26,346 nucleotides of DNA from a virus. Position numbers and translations under genes: made by a program. Shown here one piece after another: positions 1-9,693 of the stretch. The notes beneath the pieces were generated by a model. That model was not told the origin of the DNA. It did no database searches and saw only the letters and a list, made by a program, of their open reading frames with translations. How positions within the stretch are numbered: position 1 is the first letter of the stretch; each line of letters begins with the position of its first letter. Where the stretch lies: positions 1 to 26,346 of IMG/VR virus record IMGVR_UViG_3300027969_000379, one strand, 5' to 3'.

Positions 1-1398
1 GTTAACTCATCCTCTGGCAACTTAGGTGCAAATGATATAAAAGTCATCCATGAGTTAGTGCAACTTGATGGAACAATAACTGTATTGTTTGCTGGTAACA
101 ACAAGTTATTCAAGTTAGATGGCTCTAACGCTGTTGTAGAGTTGACCTATGGTGGTGGCGGTACTGCTCCAACTATTACTTCAAGCAATTGGCAATGTGC
201 ATCTTTGAATGGAATTACCTACTTTTTCCAATCTGGTTTTGACCCATTGATCTATGACCCTGCGGTAAGCACAACTACGTTTAGGCGTGTGTCTGAGAAG
301 ACGGGCTATACAGGCACAGTTCCTTTGGGAAACATTGTTATTTCTGCCTTTGGTCGCTTGTGGGTGGCTGATACTACGACAGACAACGTAACGATTAGTT
401 TCTCTGATTTGTTGGCAGGGCATAACTGGACTGCGGGGACATCTGGAACTCTTGATGTTTCTAGGGTTTGGGCTAATGGCGCAGATCAGATCATGGGTTT
501 GGGCGCACACAATAATTACTTGGTTATCTTTGGTAAGCGTCAGATATTAGTTTACTCAGGTGCAACAACCCCTTCCACAATGTCATTGGCTGACACCATA
601 GGCAACATTGGTTGTTTATCAAGGGATTCAATAGTTTCTACGGGTTCAGATATTATTTTCTTGTCTAACTCAGGTGTGCGTAGTTTGTTGCGTACTATTC
701 AAGAAAAGTCTGCCCCATTGCGTGATTTGTCTAAGAATGTGCGTAATGACCTAATGACCTATGTAGCGGGTGAAACATTGTCAAACATCAAGGCGGTTTA
801 CTCAGAAGTCGATGCTTTCTACCTTCTTACCTTGCCTATTGCCAAACAAGTCTATGTATTTGATACAAAGGCTCAGTTACAAGATGGTTCTGCAAGGGTA
901 ACAACTTGGGACTCTATTGAACCAACCTCATTGTTGGCAAGACGAAATGGCGATTTGCTGATTGGTAAGAATGGATATATTGGCAAATATGGGACTTATT
1001 ATGACCATGCTTCTACCTATCGTTTCCAGTATTACACCAACTATGCTGACTTAGGCGATGCAAATATCACATCAATTCTGAAGAAAATTTCTGTTGTAGT
1101 AATTGGTGGTACAAACCAAATATTTACAATAAAATGGTCTTATGATTTTTCTGGTCAGTATTATGCTACACAAGCAATTATTCCTATATCAACAGTAGCG
1201 GAATATGGAATTGCTGAATATGGTGCAAATGGTATTCCAGTTGCATATTATTCTACGGGCGTACAAATTGGGACTTTGGTTGGGCAAGCATCAGGCTATG
1301 GCAAAGTTGTACAAACAGCGTATGAAATTGAGATAAATGGTGCGCCTATAAGTATTCAAAAGATTGAGATTCAGGCTAAAAACGGAAAACTTGGGTAA
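1..1398 (+). CDS. Tail hub / DNA stabilisation protein, P22 gp10-like (5' partial)
   Basis: The reading frame is open from the first base, so the gene starts outside the window; the GTG at 58 is internal. About 465 residues are visible. The protein is rich in Tyr, Thr and Gly and is built from repeated short beta-strand segments (for example NWQCASLNGITYFF, GRLWVADTTTDN, NNYLVIFGKRQILVYSG, KNGYIGKYGTYYDH). This is the pattern of the beta-propeller tail hub or packaged-DNA stabilisation proteins of P22-like podoviruses. Such proteins sit below the portal and close the DNA channel. The tail fibre gene follows 9 bases later, which fits this role. The family assignment is by sequence pattern only; a generic tail tubular protein is the main alternative. 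Confidence 0.6.
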   Translation, partial: VNSSSGNLGANDIKVIHELVQLDGTITVLFAGNNKLFKLDGSNAVVELTYGGGGTAPTITSSNWQCASLNGITYFFQSGFDPLIYDPAVSTTTFRRVSEKTGYTGTVPLGNIVISAFGRLWVADTTTDNVTISFSDLLAGHNWTAGTSGTLDVSRVWANGADQIMGLGAHNNYLVIFGKRQILVYSGATTPSTMSLADTIGNIGCLSRDSIVSTGSDIIFLSNSGVRSLLRTIQEKSAPLRDLSKNVRNDLMTYVAGETLSNIKAVYSEVDAFYLLTLPIAKQVYVFDTKAQLQDGSARVTTWDSIEPTSLLARRNGDLLIGKNGYIGKYGTYYDHASTYRFQYYTNYADLGDANITSILKKISVVVIGGTNQIFTIKWSYDFSGQYYATQAIIPISTVAEYGIAEYGANGIPVAYYSTGVQIGTLVGQASGYGKVVQTAYEIEINGAPISIQKIEIQAKNGKLG

Positions 1399-1407
1399 GG
1401 AATAAAT

Positions 1408-2862
1408 ATGGCAAATTACACAAAAATTACCAACTTTGCGGCAAAGGATGCACTTGCGTCTGGTAACGCAAATAAGGTTGTTAAGGGAACTGAGATAAAT
1501 ACAGAATTTGACAACATTGCTACGGCAGTTGCTACAAAGGCTGATTTAAATTCTCCAACCTTAGTAACCCCTGCGCTTGGAACACCATCATCAGGTGTGA
1601 TGACCAATGTTACAGGTCTTCCCCTAACAACTGGTGTAACAGGTACTTTAGGGGCAAACAATGGCGGTACAGGGGTTGCTAATAACTCTGCAAGCACACT
1701 TGCCATATCAGGTTCTTTTGGAACTACCTTGACTGTATCTGGTACTACGGCATTGACTTTGCCTACTACGGGTACTTTGTCTACTTTGGCAGGTTCTGAA
1801 ACCCTGACAAACAAGACTCTGACTGCTCCCACACTTGCATCTGCCAACATAACAACTGCATTGACCTTAACTGGTGCGTCTGGAACAAGCGGTCAGTTAT
1901 TGACTTCTGCTGGTTCTGGTTCTGCTCCTACATGGACAACAGTTTCTGCTGACACAGTAGGCTTTAAGAACCGCATCATCAATGGTGCGATGGTGATTGA
2001 CCAGCGTAATGCTGGGGCTAGTGTTACTCCAACAAACGGTCTATACACTTTAGACAGATGGGCGGCTGATGTAAGTCAAGCATCTAAGTTCACAGTCATA
2101 CAAAGTTCAACTGCACCTGCTGGATTTTCTAAATCGTTATTAGTTACATCATCATCTGCTTATACCGTAGGCACTAATGATTATTTTGCTTTACACCAGT
2201 TTGTAGAAGGATTTAATACCTCTGACTTTAATTTTGGAACAGCAAGTGCCACATCAATAACTTTGTCTTTCTGGGTTCGCAGTTCACTAACAGGAACTTT
2301 TGGTGTTGGATTAAGAGGCGCATCTGATACTCGCTCATACACAGCCACATACACCATCAATTCTGCAAATACATTTGAATATAAAACAATAATTATTGCT
2401 GGTGATACATCAGGAACTTGGCTAACAAATAATGGTGTCGGTATAGGGTTGTTTTTTAGTCTTGGTGTTGGTTCTGCTAACAGCACAACTGCTGGGTCAT
2501 GGCAGGCTGTTAACGCTACTTCACCAACTGGTGCTGGTTCTGTTGTAGGTACTAATGGTGCTACATGGTATGTAACTGGCGTACAACTAGAAAAAGGCAG
2601 TACCGCAACGAGTTTTGATTACAGACCTTATGGTACTGAGTTTGCTCTTTGTCAGAGGTATTTTCAATCTCACTCTGAAGTTATTGTCGAAACTGGTTCA
2701 AATTTTCAAGGTTGGATGTATCCAGTTCAAATGAGAACAGCACCAACTATTGCGGGTGGCGGTGCAGGATTTACCATAAATGGAAACAATGCGGATTCAT
2801 TTATGTCATATCAAACTAGTCGCGCATCTGTTGCAAAATTAACTTTTTCAAGTGAGTTATAA
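1408..2862 (+). CDS. Tail fibre protein
   Basis: A 484-residue protein with the usual layout of environmental phage fibres. The N-terminal 50 residues probably attach it to the tail. Residues about 50-160 are a Thr/Gly/Ser-rich shaft with motifs such as [10 protein letters not shown] and [11 protein letters not shown]. From about residue 185 there is a globular domain opening with [15 protein letters not shown], a motif widely seen at the start of receptor-binding or carbohydrate-binding jelly-roll domains. It ends in SSEL, like the short acidic endings of related fibres. It probably binds the host surface. RBS-like AAGGAATAA precedes the ATG. The next small gene starts at the base after its stop codon, so the two are translationally coupled. 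Receptor unknown. Confidence 0.8.
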   Translation: MANYTKITNFAAKDALASGNANKVVKGTEINTEFDNIATAVATKADLNSPTLVTPALGTPSSGVMTNVTGLPLTTGVTGTLGANNGGTGVANNSASTLAISGSFGTTLTVSGTTALTLPTTGTLSTLAGSETLTNKTLTAPTLASANITTALTLTGASGTSGQLLTSAGSGSAPTWTTVSADTVGFKNRIINGAMVIDQRNAGASVTPTNGLYTLDRWAADVSQASKFTVIQSSTAPAGFSKSLLVTSSSAYTVGTNDYFALHQFVEGFNTSDFNFGTASATSITLSFWVRSSLTGTFGVGLRGASDTRSYTATYTINSANTFEYKTIIIAGDTSGTWLTNNGVGIGLFFSLGVGSANSTTAGSWQAVNATSPTGAGSVVGTNGATWYVTGVQLEKGSTATSFDYRPYGTEFALCQRYFQSHSEVIVETGSNFQGWMYPVQMRTAPTIAGGGAGFTINGNNADSFMSYQTSRASVAKLTFSSEL

Positions 2863-3021
2863 ATGTATAAATTAATTAAAAATATATTAACTGACAATAT
2901 CAATAGTGTTTTGCGTATTGCAGATAACGCTTGCATCCCATTTGACCCCGCTAACACAGACTACCAAGCCTATTTAAAGTGGGTGGCTGAAGGCAATACA
3001 CCATTGCCAGCAGAGGAGTAA
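2863..3021 (+). CDS. Small tail-fibre-associated protein, 52 residues
   Basis: The ATG directly abuts the TAA of the fibre gene (TAAATG) and the stop lies 2 bases before the next start. The tail end reads FDPANTDYQAYLKWVAEGN followed by a Pro/Glu-rich end. This motif recurs in small proteins encoded next to phage fibre genes and at the ends of tail fibre assembly proteins. No membrane segment or catalytic motif is visible. A role as a fibre chaperone or minor fibre component is inferred from position and motif. Confidence 0.65.
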   Translation: MYKLIKNILTDNINSVLRIADNACIPFDPANTDYQAYLKWVAEGNTPLPAEE

Positions 3022-3023
3022 GC

Positions 3024-3386
3024 ATGAAAGCATCAGAAATCATTAAAGCAGATGCGGTCAAACGCAAAATTGACCCAGATAAAGCCTTGCGTACTGTTAG
3101 CGCATTGGTTAGTGCTAAGTCTGCGGTTTTGATGCAAGAGAGTGATTCTGTATTGCTAGTTCGCAAGATTAACCCAACATCCGCAGAGATTCACTTGTTT
3201 ACTGAAGATAACCCAAGAACATTGGCAAAGGCTGTTATTGGCTTTGTCAGGAGAGGCAAGGCTTTAGGTATTAAGACTGTATACGGCAAAGCAGATAACC
3301 AAGGGATTGTTGAGTTGATGAAACGAGTTGGCTTGAATGTACAAGCATCTGACTTGCAACAGTACAACTGGAAAGCACAGATATGA
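3024..3386 (+). CDS. Small virion-associated protein, GNAT-like pattern
   Basis: A 120-residue protein. The central and C-terminal part (about residues 45-110) reads as alternating strands and helices, with SAEIHLFTEDNPRTLAKAV followed by a helix and then KTVYGKADNQGIVELMKRVGL. This resembles the acceptor-side half of GNAT acetyltransferases and similar small proteins next to podovirus tail genes. The clear acetyl-CoA P-loop signature (Q/RxxGxG/A) is absent, so enzymatic activity is doubtful. Its stop overlaps the next start (ATGA), so the two are coupled. A structural or internal virion role is the alternative. Confidence 0.55.
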   Translation: MKASEIIKADAVKRKIDPDKALRTVSALVSAKSAVLMQESDSVLLVRKINPTSAEIHLFTEDNPRTLAKAVIGFVRRGKALGIKTVYGKADNQGIVELMKRVGLNVQASDLQQYNWKAQI

Positions 3387-5116
3387 GAAATAGTCTTGCC
3401 CTATTAGGTATACCAGACCTCCCAATCTATGCGTTTCGCCATGTTGGAGACAGAAGAATTCAACCCCAAGGTGGTGGTGGTGGAATTATTGAGAGCGTTT
3501 CAAATGCTGTAAGCGATACAGTCAGTAGCGTTTCAGATGCTGTGGCTGGTATTGATAACACAGTAAATGAGGTAGTACCAGGCGGTTGGGCAACTGTTGC
3601 TTCTGTTGCAGTTCCTGTTGCCGCACCTTATATCCAAGCGGCTAATGTGCTTGACAGGGGTGGAAGTCTTGAAGATGCCGCCAAAGCCGCTGTCATTGGA
3701 CAAGTTGCTGGTGAAGTTGGTGGTGGTGTAGGCGCAGAAACAGGTTCTAGTTTTGCTGGCAATGTTGCTGGTGGGACTACTGGTGGATTGTTAAGTGGCA
3801 AGTCACCAGAAGAAGCATTAAAAAGTGGTGTGATAAGTGGTGGAATAAGCCAAGTAACACCATCTGGTTTATTGACTTCTAGTGGAACAACACCAACACA
3901 AGATTATACGTATTTACCATCTGCAAATGTAACGCCTACAAGTACGGCGCAAGGAACAACGGGAGCGACAAACATGGCTGACTACAACGTAAATGATTTT
4001 GAGAACTATGGGATACCGACTCCTACTTATACGCCTTATGGTTCTGGAGGTGAGGGATTTGACATTCCAAATACCATAAATACCCCAATGACGCAAGCGG
4101 AAATAGATGCAACTATGCAAACGTATGGCGGCAATAGTTCTTTGGATGCGGCTACACAAGCCCTAATCAAACGAGCATTGGCGGCTGGTGGTACTGCGGC
4201 TCAAGGGGCAATGAACTTCCTAAGTCAAAAGGGCGTTGTTCAAGGTGGATTAGGAACTGCCGCTAACTTAATGCAATTGCAAGCGGATAGGCAAGCGGCA
4301 CAGCAAGCACAAGCAAGAATAGGTCAAGCAACACAACAAGCGGTTGCTGGCTCACAGTTCAGACCCGTTGGTACAACTACTCGTTTTGGTACATCTAACT
4401 TCCAAGTTGACCCTGCTACTGGTCAATTGGTAAGTGCTGGCTATACAGCCGCACCTGAGATAACTTCTGCCCAAAATCGTTTATTAGGGCTTGGTGCTAG
4501 TTATTTAGCACAAACTCCTGAAGAGGTTGCTCAACAGTACATGACAAGGCAATATGACTTGCTTGATCCTAGTCGGCAAAGACAGTTGGCTGGCATTAGA
4601 AACGAAAACTTCCGAACAGGCCGTGGTGGTTTGTCCGTAGGTTCTACTGGTTTGCGTCCAAGTGGCGCACAAGGCTTGATGGGTGCTAATCCTGAGTTAG
4701 AGGCGTACTACAACGCCTTGGCACAACAAGATGCACAGTTGGCTGCACAGGCACAACAAGCGGGTCAGCAAAATGTATTGTTTGGCACAGGCTTGTTTGG
4801 TCAGGCTGGTACTTTGGAGAATATGGCACAACAACCATTTACTCTAAGTCAAAGTCTTGCTGAAAAATCTGCTTTGGGTGGTGCAAGATCGGGTCAACTT
4901 GGTATACAAGGTAATGTTTATGGTAATGCCATAGGCTTGTCTGCGGCTAATACTACCAATCCATTTGCTACTGTCTTAGGTGGACTGAGTAGCCCAACAT
5001 CATTGTTAGCGCAAGGTATAGGGTCATACCTTGGTTCGTCTGCGCCATCAAATGTTGGTGGTACTGGTAGCACATTTAATACTGGCTACTATGACCCAAT
5101 GCAACAACAGTTTTAA
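3383..5116 (+). CDS. Putative internal virion / ejection protein 1
   Basis: 577 residues, dominated by Gly, Ala, Gln, Thr and Ser. The N-terminal third has Ala/Gly-rich helices (SNAVSDTVSSVSDAV, AAKAAVIGQVAGEVGGGVG) that could insert into membranes. The middle (about 260-330) is Ala/Gln-rich helix, and the C-terminal half is Gln/Gly-rich with repeated QQA and AQQ patterns. It heads a run of three long low-complexity genes after the tail genes, the place where podoviruses encode proteins ejected with the DNA to span the cell envelope. No lytic transglycosylase motif is seen. ATGA overlap with the previous gene. The function is inferred from context and composition. Confidence 0.55.
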   Translation: MRNSLALLGIPDLPIYAFRHVGDRRIQPQGGGGGIIESVSNAVSDTVSSVSDAVAGIDNTVNEVVPGGWATVASVAVPVAAPYIQAANVLDRGGSLEDAAKAAVIGQVAGEVGGGVGAETGSSFAGNVAGGTTGGLLSGKSPEEALKSGVISGGISQVTPSGLLTSSGTTPTQDYTYLPSANVTPTSTAQGTTGATNMADYNVNDFENYGIPTPTYTPYGSGGEGFDIPNTINTPMTQAEIDATMQTYGGNSSLDAATQALIKRALAAGGTAAQGAMNFLSQKGVVQGGLGTAANLMQLQADRQAAQQAQARIGQATQQAVAGSQFRPVGTTTRFGTSNFQVDPATGQLVSAGYTAAPEITSAQNRLLGLGASYLAQTPEEVAQQYMTRQYDLLDPSRQRQLAGIRNENFRTGRGGLSVGSTGLRPSGAQGLMGANPELEAYYNALAQQDAQLAAQAQQAGQQNVLFGTGLFGQAGTLENMAQQPFTLSQSLAEKSALGGARSGQLGIQGNVYGNAIGLSAANTTNPFATVLGGLSSPTSLLAQGIGSYLGSSAPSNVGGTGSTFNTGYYDPMQQQF

Positions 5117-5125
5117 GGAGTAATC

Positions 5126-6343
5126 ATGGCAACAGATATCGTAGGTGGATTATTTGGAATTACTCCTCAAGCGTATGAAACGCAGCAGTACGAGCGCGCG
5201 TTAAGAGAAGGTCAAGCATTTGGTACACCGCAAGGTCTTTACGCCTCTGCCGCACAACTGGGCCGTGGCATTGGTGGCGCTTTAGGCGCTGAAGACCCAC
5301 AGTTAAAATTAATCAGCGCACGAAACGCAGTAATGCAAGAGGTAGACCCTACTAATCCTGATTCGCTCATGGCCGGCGCGCAAAGGTTATCGCAATTCGA
5401 TCCTGTTGGTGCAAGCGCGCTAGCCAATGCGGCTAGAGAAGCGCAAGTTAAGTTATCTCAAGTCGTACGAAATACACGCGAAGCGCGCGGTTTAAGCGTT
5501 GGTCAAGATGTACTAAAGGCCGAAACGGAAGCAAGCTATTTAGCGGCTATTCGCCAATTACAAGGCATGGAACAAACGCCAGAAAATGCTGCCGCACTTC
5601 AAATTTATAAAGATAAGTTAGCGGCGTTAACCCGCACTAAAGAGGCAGCGCCTCTCGATATCCAGAAAGCGCAAGACTACCGCAAAGCGCTAATTAAAGA
5701 AGGCGCGCCTCCAGCACAGATAGCTGAAGTTGATCGCTACATCAAAGGATTAGAAGGCGGTAGAGGAACTGCGATTACTAACGTCTTGCCTGGTCAAAAG
5801 GAATTTGTTGATATCCCTAAATTTAGGGCAACTGTCCAAGGCACTGTTGATCCGCAATCTAAAACTGTATATGCGGCAGATCAGGCGTTGCAAAACATCA
5901 ATGACTCAATATCTACTAACAACTTCTCCTCGTTTAGGGCAGCGCAAACGGGCTTTGCTAGAGCAATATCCGGAACTGGCGACCTAAGTCAAAAAGAATT
6001 GATAGCGGCTGGCGCCGATCCGTCATTGCTTGGCGGAACGGCCGACACGATATCTAAACTGTTTAGTGGCACGCCAACATTGGATACGCAAGAAAAAATG
6101 CGAAAGACCTTGCAAGCTATTCGTACTGTTGCGGCCAAGAAGGCCACTGATGAAATTGATCGTCAGGCTAAGATAGCAAGTAGACAACCTGGCTACACGC
6201 CTCAAATAATCAACGAAGCGTTAGACTTCCCTGAATTCAAAACGCCTGGTGCCGCGCCAACTGCCGGCGGCCCATTCACAGACGCGGAAAAAGAAAAGCG
6301 CTATCAAGAATATAAAAACTCACGGATAGGACAAAAGCCATGA
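5126..6343 (+). CDS. Putative internal virion / ejection protein 2
   Basis: 405 residues, mostly predicted helix. The N-terminus (VGGLFGITPQAYETQQYERAL) is typical of phage internal virion proteins that begin with a short Gly-rich segment and then long Ala/Gln/Glu helices. It is preceded by AAGGAG eight bases before the ATG. Its stop overlaps the next start (ATGA). Base composition changes at this gene: GGCC and GCGC sites, rare in the preceding 5 kb, become common. Unknown exact role; probably packaged in the capsid and ejected with the DNA. Confidence 0.55.
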   Translation: MATDIVGGLFGITPQAYETQQYERALREGQAFGTPQGLYASAAQLGRGIGGALGAEDPQLKLISARNAVMQEVDPTNPDSLMAGAQRLSQFDPVGASALANAAREAQVKLSQVVRNTREARGLSVGQDVLKAETEASYLAAIRQLQGMEQTPENAAALQIYKDKLAALTRTKEAAPLDIQKAQDYRKALIKEGAPPAQIAEVDRYIKGLEGGRGTAITNVLPGQKEFVDIPKFRATVQGTVDPQSKTVYAADQALQNINDSISTNNFSSFRAAQTGFARAISGTGDLSQKELIAAGADPSLLGGTADTISKLFSGTPTLDTQEKMRKTLQAIRTVAAKKATDEIDRQAKIASRQPGYTPQIINEALDFPEFKTPGAAPTAGGPFTDAEKEKRYQEYKNSRIGQKP

Positions 6344-8976
6344 CCGAACAAGAAGAGTTTGAGTTTCGCCTTCGTTTCGAAAGTGAGCAGGCTACGGCAG
6401 CGCCTGCTGCACCTACACCTGCACCTTCACCATCTATGGGCGCCCTTATAGCTGAAGGCGCGCGTAAAGGTTTTGCAGGTACTGTAGGCGCGGTGTCTGG
6501 GCTGGCTAATGTCATAGATAGGGCCGGCATAAACCCATTCACTATGGGTATGCGCGCTGCAGGCACGCCTATACCTGCGCCCACTGGCGGTTTGGTAGAG
6601 ACATTCCAACAAGGTCGTGAACCAGTTTATGGCGGCCTTATGCGGCTTATGGGGTCTACTGGTGTACAACCTCAGACTGGCCCTGAAAAGATGATATCCC
6701 AAGGCGCTGAAGCAGTTACTTCGCCTGAATCTTATGTATTTCCTGCGCTGTCTGTAATTAAACGTCTAGGCCCTGTTGCCCAAACATTACTGCGCCCAAC
6801 TGAGCAAGCTATTGTTGGCGGCTCTGCGGAAGCTGGCGGTCAAGCCGGCGAATATGCAGGCGAAAAGGTAGGCGCGCCAGGTACTGGGCGATTTCTTGGT
6901 AGTCTGTTTGGCGGTATTGGCGGCGCCTATACCACTGGCGCTGCAATAAAAACTGGCGAATTAACTGGGAAAGGCATTAGTCTGGCAACAAGTCAGTGGA
7001 ACAAAATCCGTGGCACTAACCCTGAAGATGAATTGCTCAAAGACGTTGACAACCGAATTAGCAACATCTTTATAGCTGCCGGTGCGGCCGACCCTAACTT
7101 TATGAAAGTGCTTACTGAGGCGGCCAAAGCGCAGGAAAGCGTCTATCTAAAGGCGCCAGGCGGCACGCCCGTGCAAATGCCACTTAGTTCGTTGTTGGCC
7201 GATAACCCAGTTATCAACAACTTCATCCAAAGCCTGTCGTCTAAAGACCCAGTATTCCGCGCTCAATACAGCGATCAGTTTGAAAAAGCCAAACAGGCCA
7301 TGGTGGCCAACCAGATCAAATTGTTTGGTGATCCATCTAAAGTACAGGTGAGTATTAAGCCTACTGATTTGGCTGCCCCACAAGCGCGCCGTCTTCGCAC
7401 AATTGATGAGCAAATTGCTGACGTATATAGCGACAAGTCTATGGACCCAACTATGTTGGGCAACCGAATTGATAACTTGTTGGCTAAAAAAGAAGACGCT
7501 GCCTATAAAGAAGTGCGGCCGCTTTACACTGAAGCGTTCAATATCGCCAAAGATAAGAATGTCGAATTGCCTTCTACGGCAGTCGATGACATCTTTAACT
7601 CTGTAGCTGGCGCACAAGCGTCTGATATCTTTAAGACGTTCCCGTCTATTTACAACCGCGTACGGGCAAAATTTAAACCAGAAACTGTTGAACCTAGCGC
7701 AATCCTAACGGCCGAGGGTAAACCCGCAATTGAAGGCGGCGTTAAGTTCTCTGCTGCCACAGTAGAAGACTTGGATTCTTTGAAACGCGAGATCAACAAG
7801 CAATTGCGTAAGACCTCGGACCCTGCTGATATTCGTTTATTGACCGAACTCAAAACACGCGTCAGTGGTCACATTGACAACCTCGACCCTGACTTTGTTA
7901 CAGCATACCGAAATGCGGATAATTCTTATTTGCAAAAAGTAGGGCTGCCGTTTAATTCAGATACGCTAAACAACATCGACCGCAAGAAGTTTGTTGAACA
8001 GATTGCGCCTGCATTAATCGGCAACAAGTCCAACGTCAGCCAGTTTATTGACGCTACCGGTCAAGATGGCGTACGCGTAGCGCGCGATGCCTTTATGGAT
8101 AGTTTCAGTCGCGCCGTATTAAAAGACGATGTAATTAACCCTAAACTTGCGGATAAATGGCTTAAAAAGAACCAAGGTGGCGTGTCTTTAATACCTGGTT
8201 TAGAGAATGAATTACGTGGGTCTGTAACTAACGTGCAAGTGTTATTGGCAGAACGTAAACGTTTAGATGACGCATTTAGAGAAGTAGCTGGCAACCAGAT
8301 CATTAAAGGTGAAGGGTTTAACAACGCGCAAGATTTAGTCACCAAAATGTATGGTGATGTTAATTTCACCAACAAATTTATGTCTAAGTCTGGGTACGGC
8401 GAGAATAAGGACGCCGTCAATGCGGTCCGGTCATTTATGTTGGACGATATCGTTAAGTCTGGCGATCCAATTGGGTTGTTAAACGACCGCAGTAAATCAG
8501 CCGTTTTTAACCGCGTGTTTGGGCCTACCTACGCGCAGAAGGTCGCTGATTTTGCAACAGTGTCAAACCGCATAACCAAAGACTTAACTAACGTGCCGTT
8601 TAGGACTGAGACTGTCGCTAAGACGCCGGTAGAAATGCTAACCGGCATTCCACCTGAACAAATCATTTCAAGAATTTACAACCCTGTGTCGGGCGTAACC
8701 TACGCTATTACATCTTTGGCTAGTAAATTCTGGGCTAATCAAGCGTCTAAGATGACTGAGCAACGCATCAAAGAATTGCTGCTTAACCCTACGGATGCGG
8801 TTAAGGTATTTAACGCTGTGCAGCCAAAAATTAATCAGTTTGACCGCACTAAACTTGACGAGGCTATCGCCGTAGGTAAAAAATATGGCATTAATTGGGT
8901 AGCTGATGCGGCCAACGACGCTATGTCCGGCGCGGCCCGTGGTGCAGTGCAGGGCATACCCCAGCCGCAGGAGTAA
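6340..8976 (+). CDS. Putative internal virion / ejection protein 3 (large)
   Basis: 878 residues. After a Pro/Ala-rich linker (about 20-35) comes a long Gly/Ala-rich stretch (about 35-210) with several weakly hydrophobic segments (KGFAGTVGAVSGLANVID, GRFLGSLFGGIGGAYTTGAA), suited to membrane insertion. The rest is charged and helical and forms the bulk of the protein. This resembles the large ejection proteins of podoviruses that help build the DNA conduit during infection. No peptidoglycan-hydrolase signature is evident. It overlaps the previous gene by ATGA. The gene ends GAGTAA, and its last bases supply the AGGAG ribosome-binding site for the next gene. Confidence 0.55.
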   Translation: MTEQEEFEFRLRFESEQATAAPAAPTPAPSPSMGALIAEGARKGFAGTVGAVSGLANVIDRAGINPFTMGMRAAGTPIPAPTGGLVETFQQGREPVYGGLMRLMGSTGVQPQTGPEKMISQGAEAVTSPESYVFPALSVIKRLGPVAQTLLRPTEQAIVGGSAEAGGQAGEYAGEKVGAPGTGRFLGSLFGGIGGAYTTGAAIKTGELTGKGISLATSQWNKIRGTNPEDELLKDVDNRISNIFIAAGAADPNFMKVLTEAAKAQESVYLKAPGGTPVQMPLSSLLADNPVINNFIQSLSSKDPVFRAQYSDQFEKAKQAMVANQIKLFGDPSKVQVSIKPTDLAAPQARRLRTIDEQIADVYSDKSMDPTMLGNRIDNLLAKKEDAAYKEVRPLYTEAFNIAKDKNVELPSTAVDDIFNSVAGAQASDIFKTFPSIYNRVRAKFKPETVEPSAILTAEGKPAIEGGVKFSAATVEDLDSLKREINKQLRKTSDPADIRLLTELKTRVSGHIDNLDPDFVTAYRNADNSYLQKVGLPFNSDTLNNIDRKKFVEQIAPALIGNKSNVSQFIDATGQDGVRVARDAFMDSFSRAVLKDDVINPKLADKWLKKNQGGVSLIPGLENELRGSVTNVQVLLAERKRLDDAFREVAGNQIIKGEGFNNAQDLVTKMYGDVNFTNKFMSKSGYGENKDAVNAVRSFMLDDIVKSGDPIGLLNDRSKSAVFNRVFGPTYAQKVADFATVSNRITKDLTNVPFRTETVAKTPVEMLTGIPPEQIISRIYNPVSGVTYAITSLASKFWANQASKMTEQRIKELLLNPTDAVKVFNAVQPKINQFDRTKLDEAIAVGKKYGINWVADAANDAMSGAARGAVQGIPQPQE

Positions 8977-8979
8977 CCC

Positions 8980-9693
8980 ATTGACCCTTTTTCTCTTCTC
9001 TTACTGGCACAAACTGCTTTCGGCGCTATCAAGCAGGGCTGCGACTTTCTACACCAAGGTCGTATTCAGCTTGAGTCTGCTAAAAAGACCATTGAAGGCG
9101 TGCAGTCAGACATTAAGGCAGTCAAAGGAATATTTGATTGGTTCATTGGCCTCTTTGTCTCTAAGCCAGAAAAAGTCGACGTTGCAAAGCCTGTGGCGCA
9201 AACGAAAGCCAAAGCCGCAGCCAAGCAGTCCTACGAAGTCCTTGAACTGGAACTCATTAAAAGCGTGGGTGACAACCTTGGGACGCTCTTTGACACGCAA
9301 CAACAAATAAACAACTACTACTTAGAACTTGAAGAGGAATCAAAAACCAACTACAACCCAGATCAGAACACCAGCAAGAAGGCTATTGAGCGTGCTTTGA
9401 TTGAGTTGCAGATGGAGAAGTTGATGGAGCAGACTAGAGAGGCGATGGTCTATGCACCGGCAGAGTTAAAGGACTTGTATAGCAGATTCTTGGTAATGCA
9501 TGGCAAGATTGAGCGTGAACAGGAGTGGGCTAGGGCTGAAACGATTCGCAAAGCTAGGCAAGCAAGATGGCAAAAGGAGCGAGAAGAAATTCATAGAATC
9601 GAGATGGTAAGTAGCGCTATTGCTGTGACATTCATTTCTTTATTTTTTGGATGGGCGATGTGGGCAATACAAAACTTATCTGGTGGATTTTGA
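8980..9693 (+). CDS. Coiled-coil membrane protein of the lysis region, probable ATT start
   Basis: The frame is open upstream of the GTG at 9100 and reads IDPFSLLLLAQTAFGAIKQG from an ATT codon at 8980. AGGAG lies at 8969-8973, six bases before it, and no ATG occurs in this segment. The same hydrophobic opening (DPxSLLxLA...GxxQGC) is familiar from phage proteins in this position. The protein (237 residues) has a charged coiled-coil middle (about 80-205, with EREQEWARAETIRKARQAR) and a C-terminal membrane segment (AIAVTFISLFFGWAMWAIQ). It directly precedes the holin and endolysin, so a lysis or envelope role is likely. CTG at 9004 and GTG at 9100 are alternative starts. Confidence 0.6.
   Translation: MDPFSLLLLAQTAFGAIKQGCDFLHQGRIQLESAKKTIEGVQSDIKAVKGIFDWFIGLFVSKPEKVDVAKPVAQTKAKAAAKQSYEVLELELIKSVGDNLGTLFDTQQQINNYYLELEEESKTNYNPDQNTSKKAIERALIELQMEKLMEQTREAMVYAPAELKDLYSRFLVMHGKIEREQEWARAETIRKARQARWQKEREEIHRIEMVSSAIAVTFISLFFGWAMWAIQNLSGGF

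Noticed and set aside
7147-7617. 156-residue leftward frame inside ejection protein 3
   Set aside because: Antisense shadow in a long coding gene, without a ribosome-binding site or familiar motif.
8981-8983. TTG as start codon next to the ATT
   Set aside because: It is in a different frame from the coiled-coil protein.
8906-9310. 134-residue rightward frame across the end of ejection protein 3
   Set aside because: It overlaps the frame starting at ATT 8980 and lacks a sensible protein pattern; the ATT frame has a good ribosome-binding site and continues into a clear coiled-coil membrane protein.
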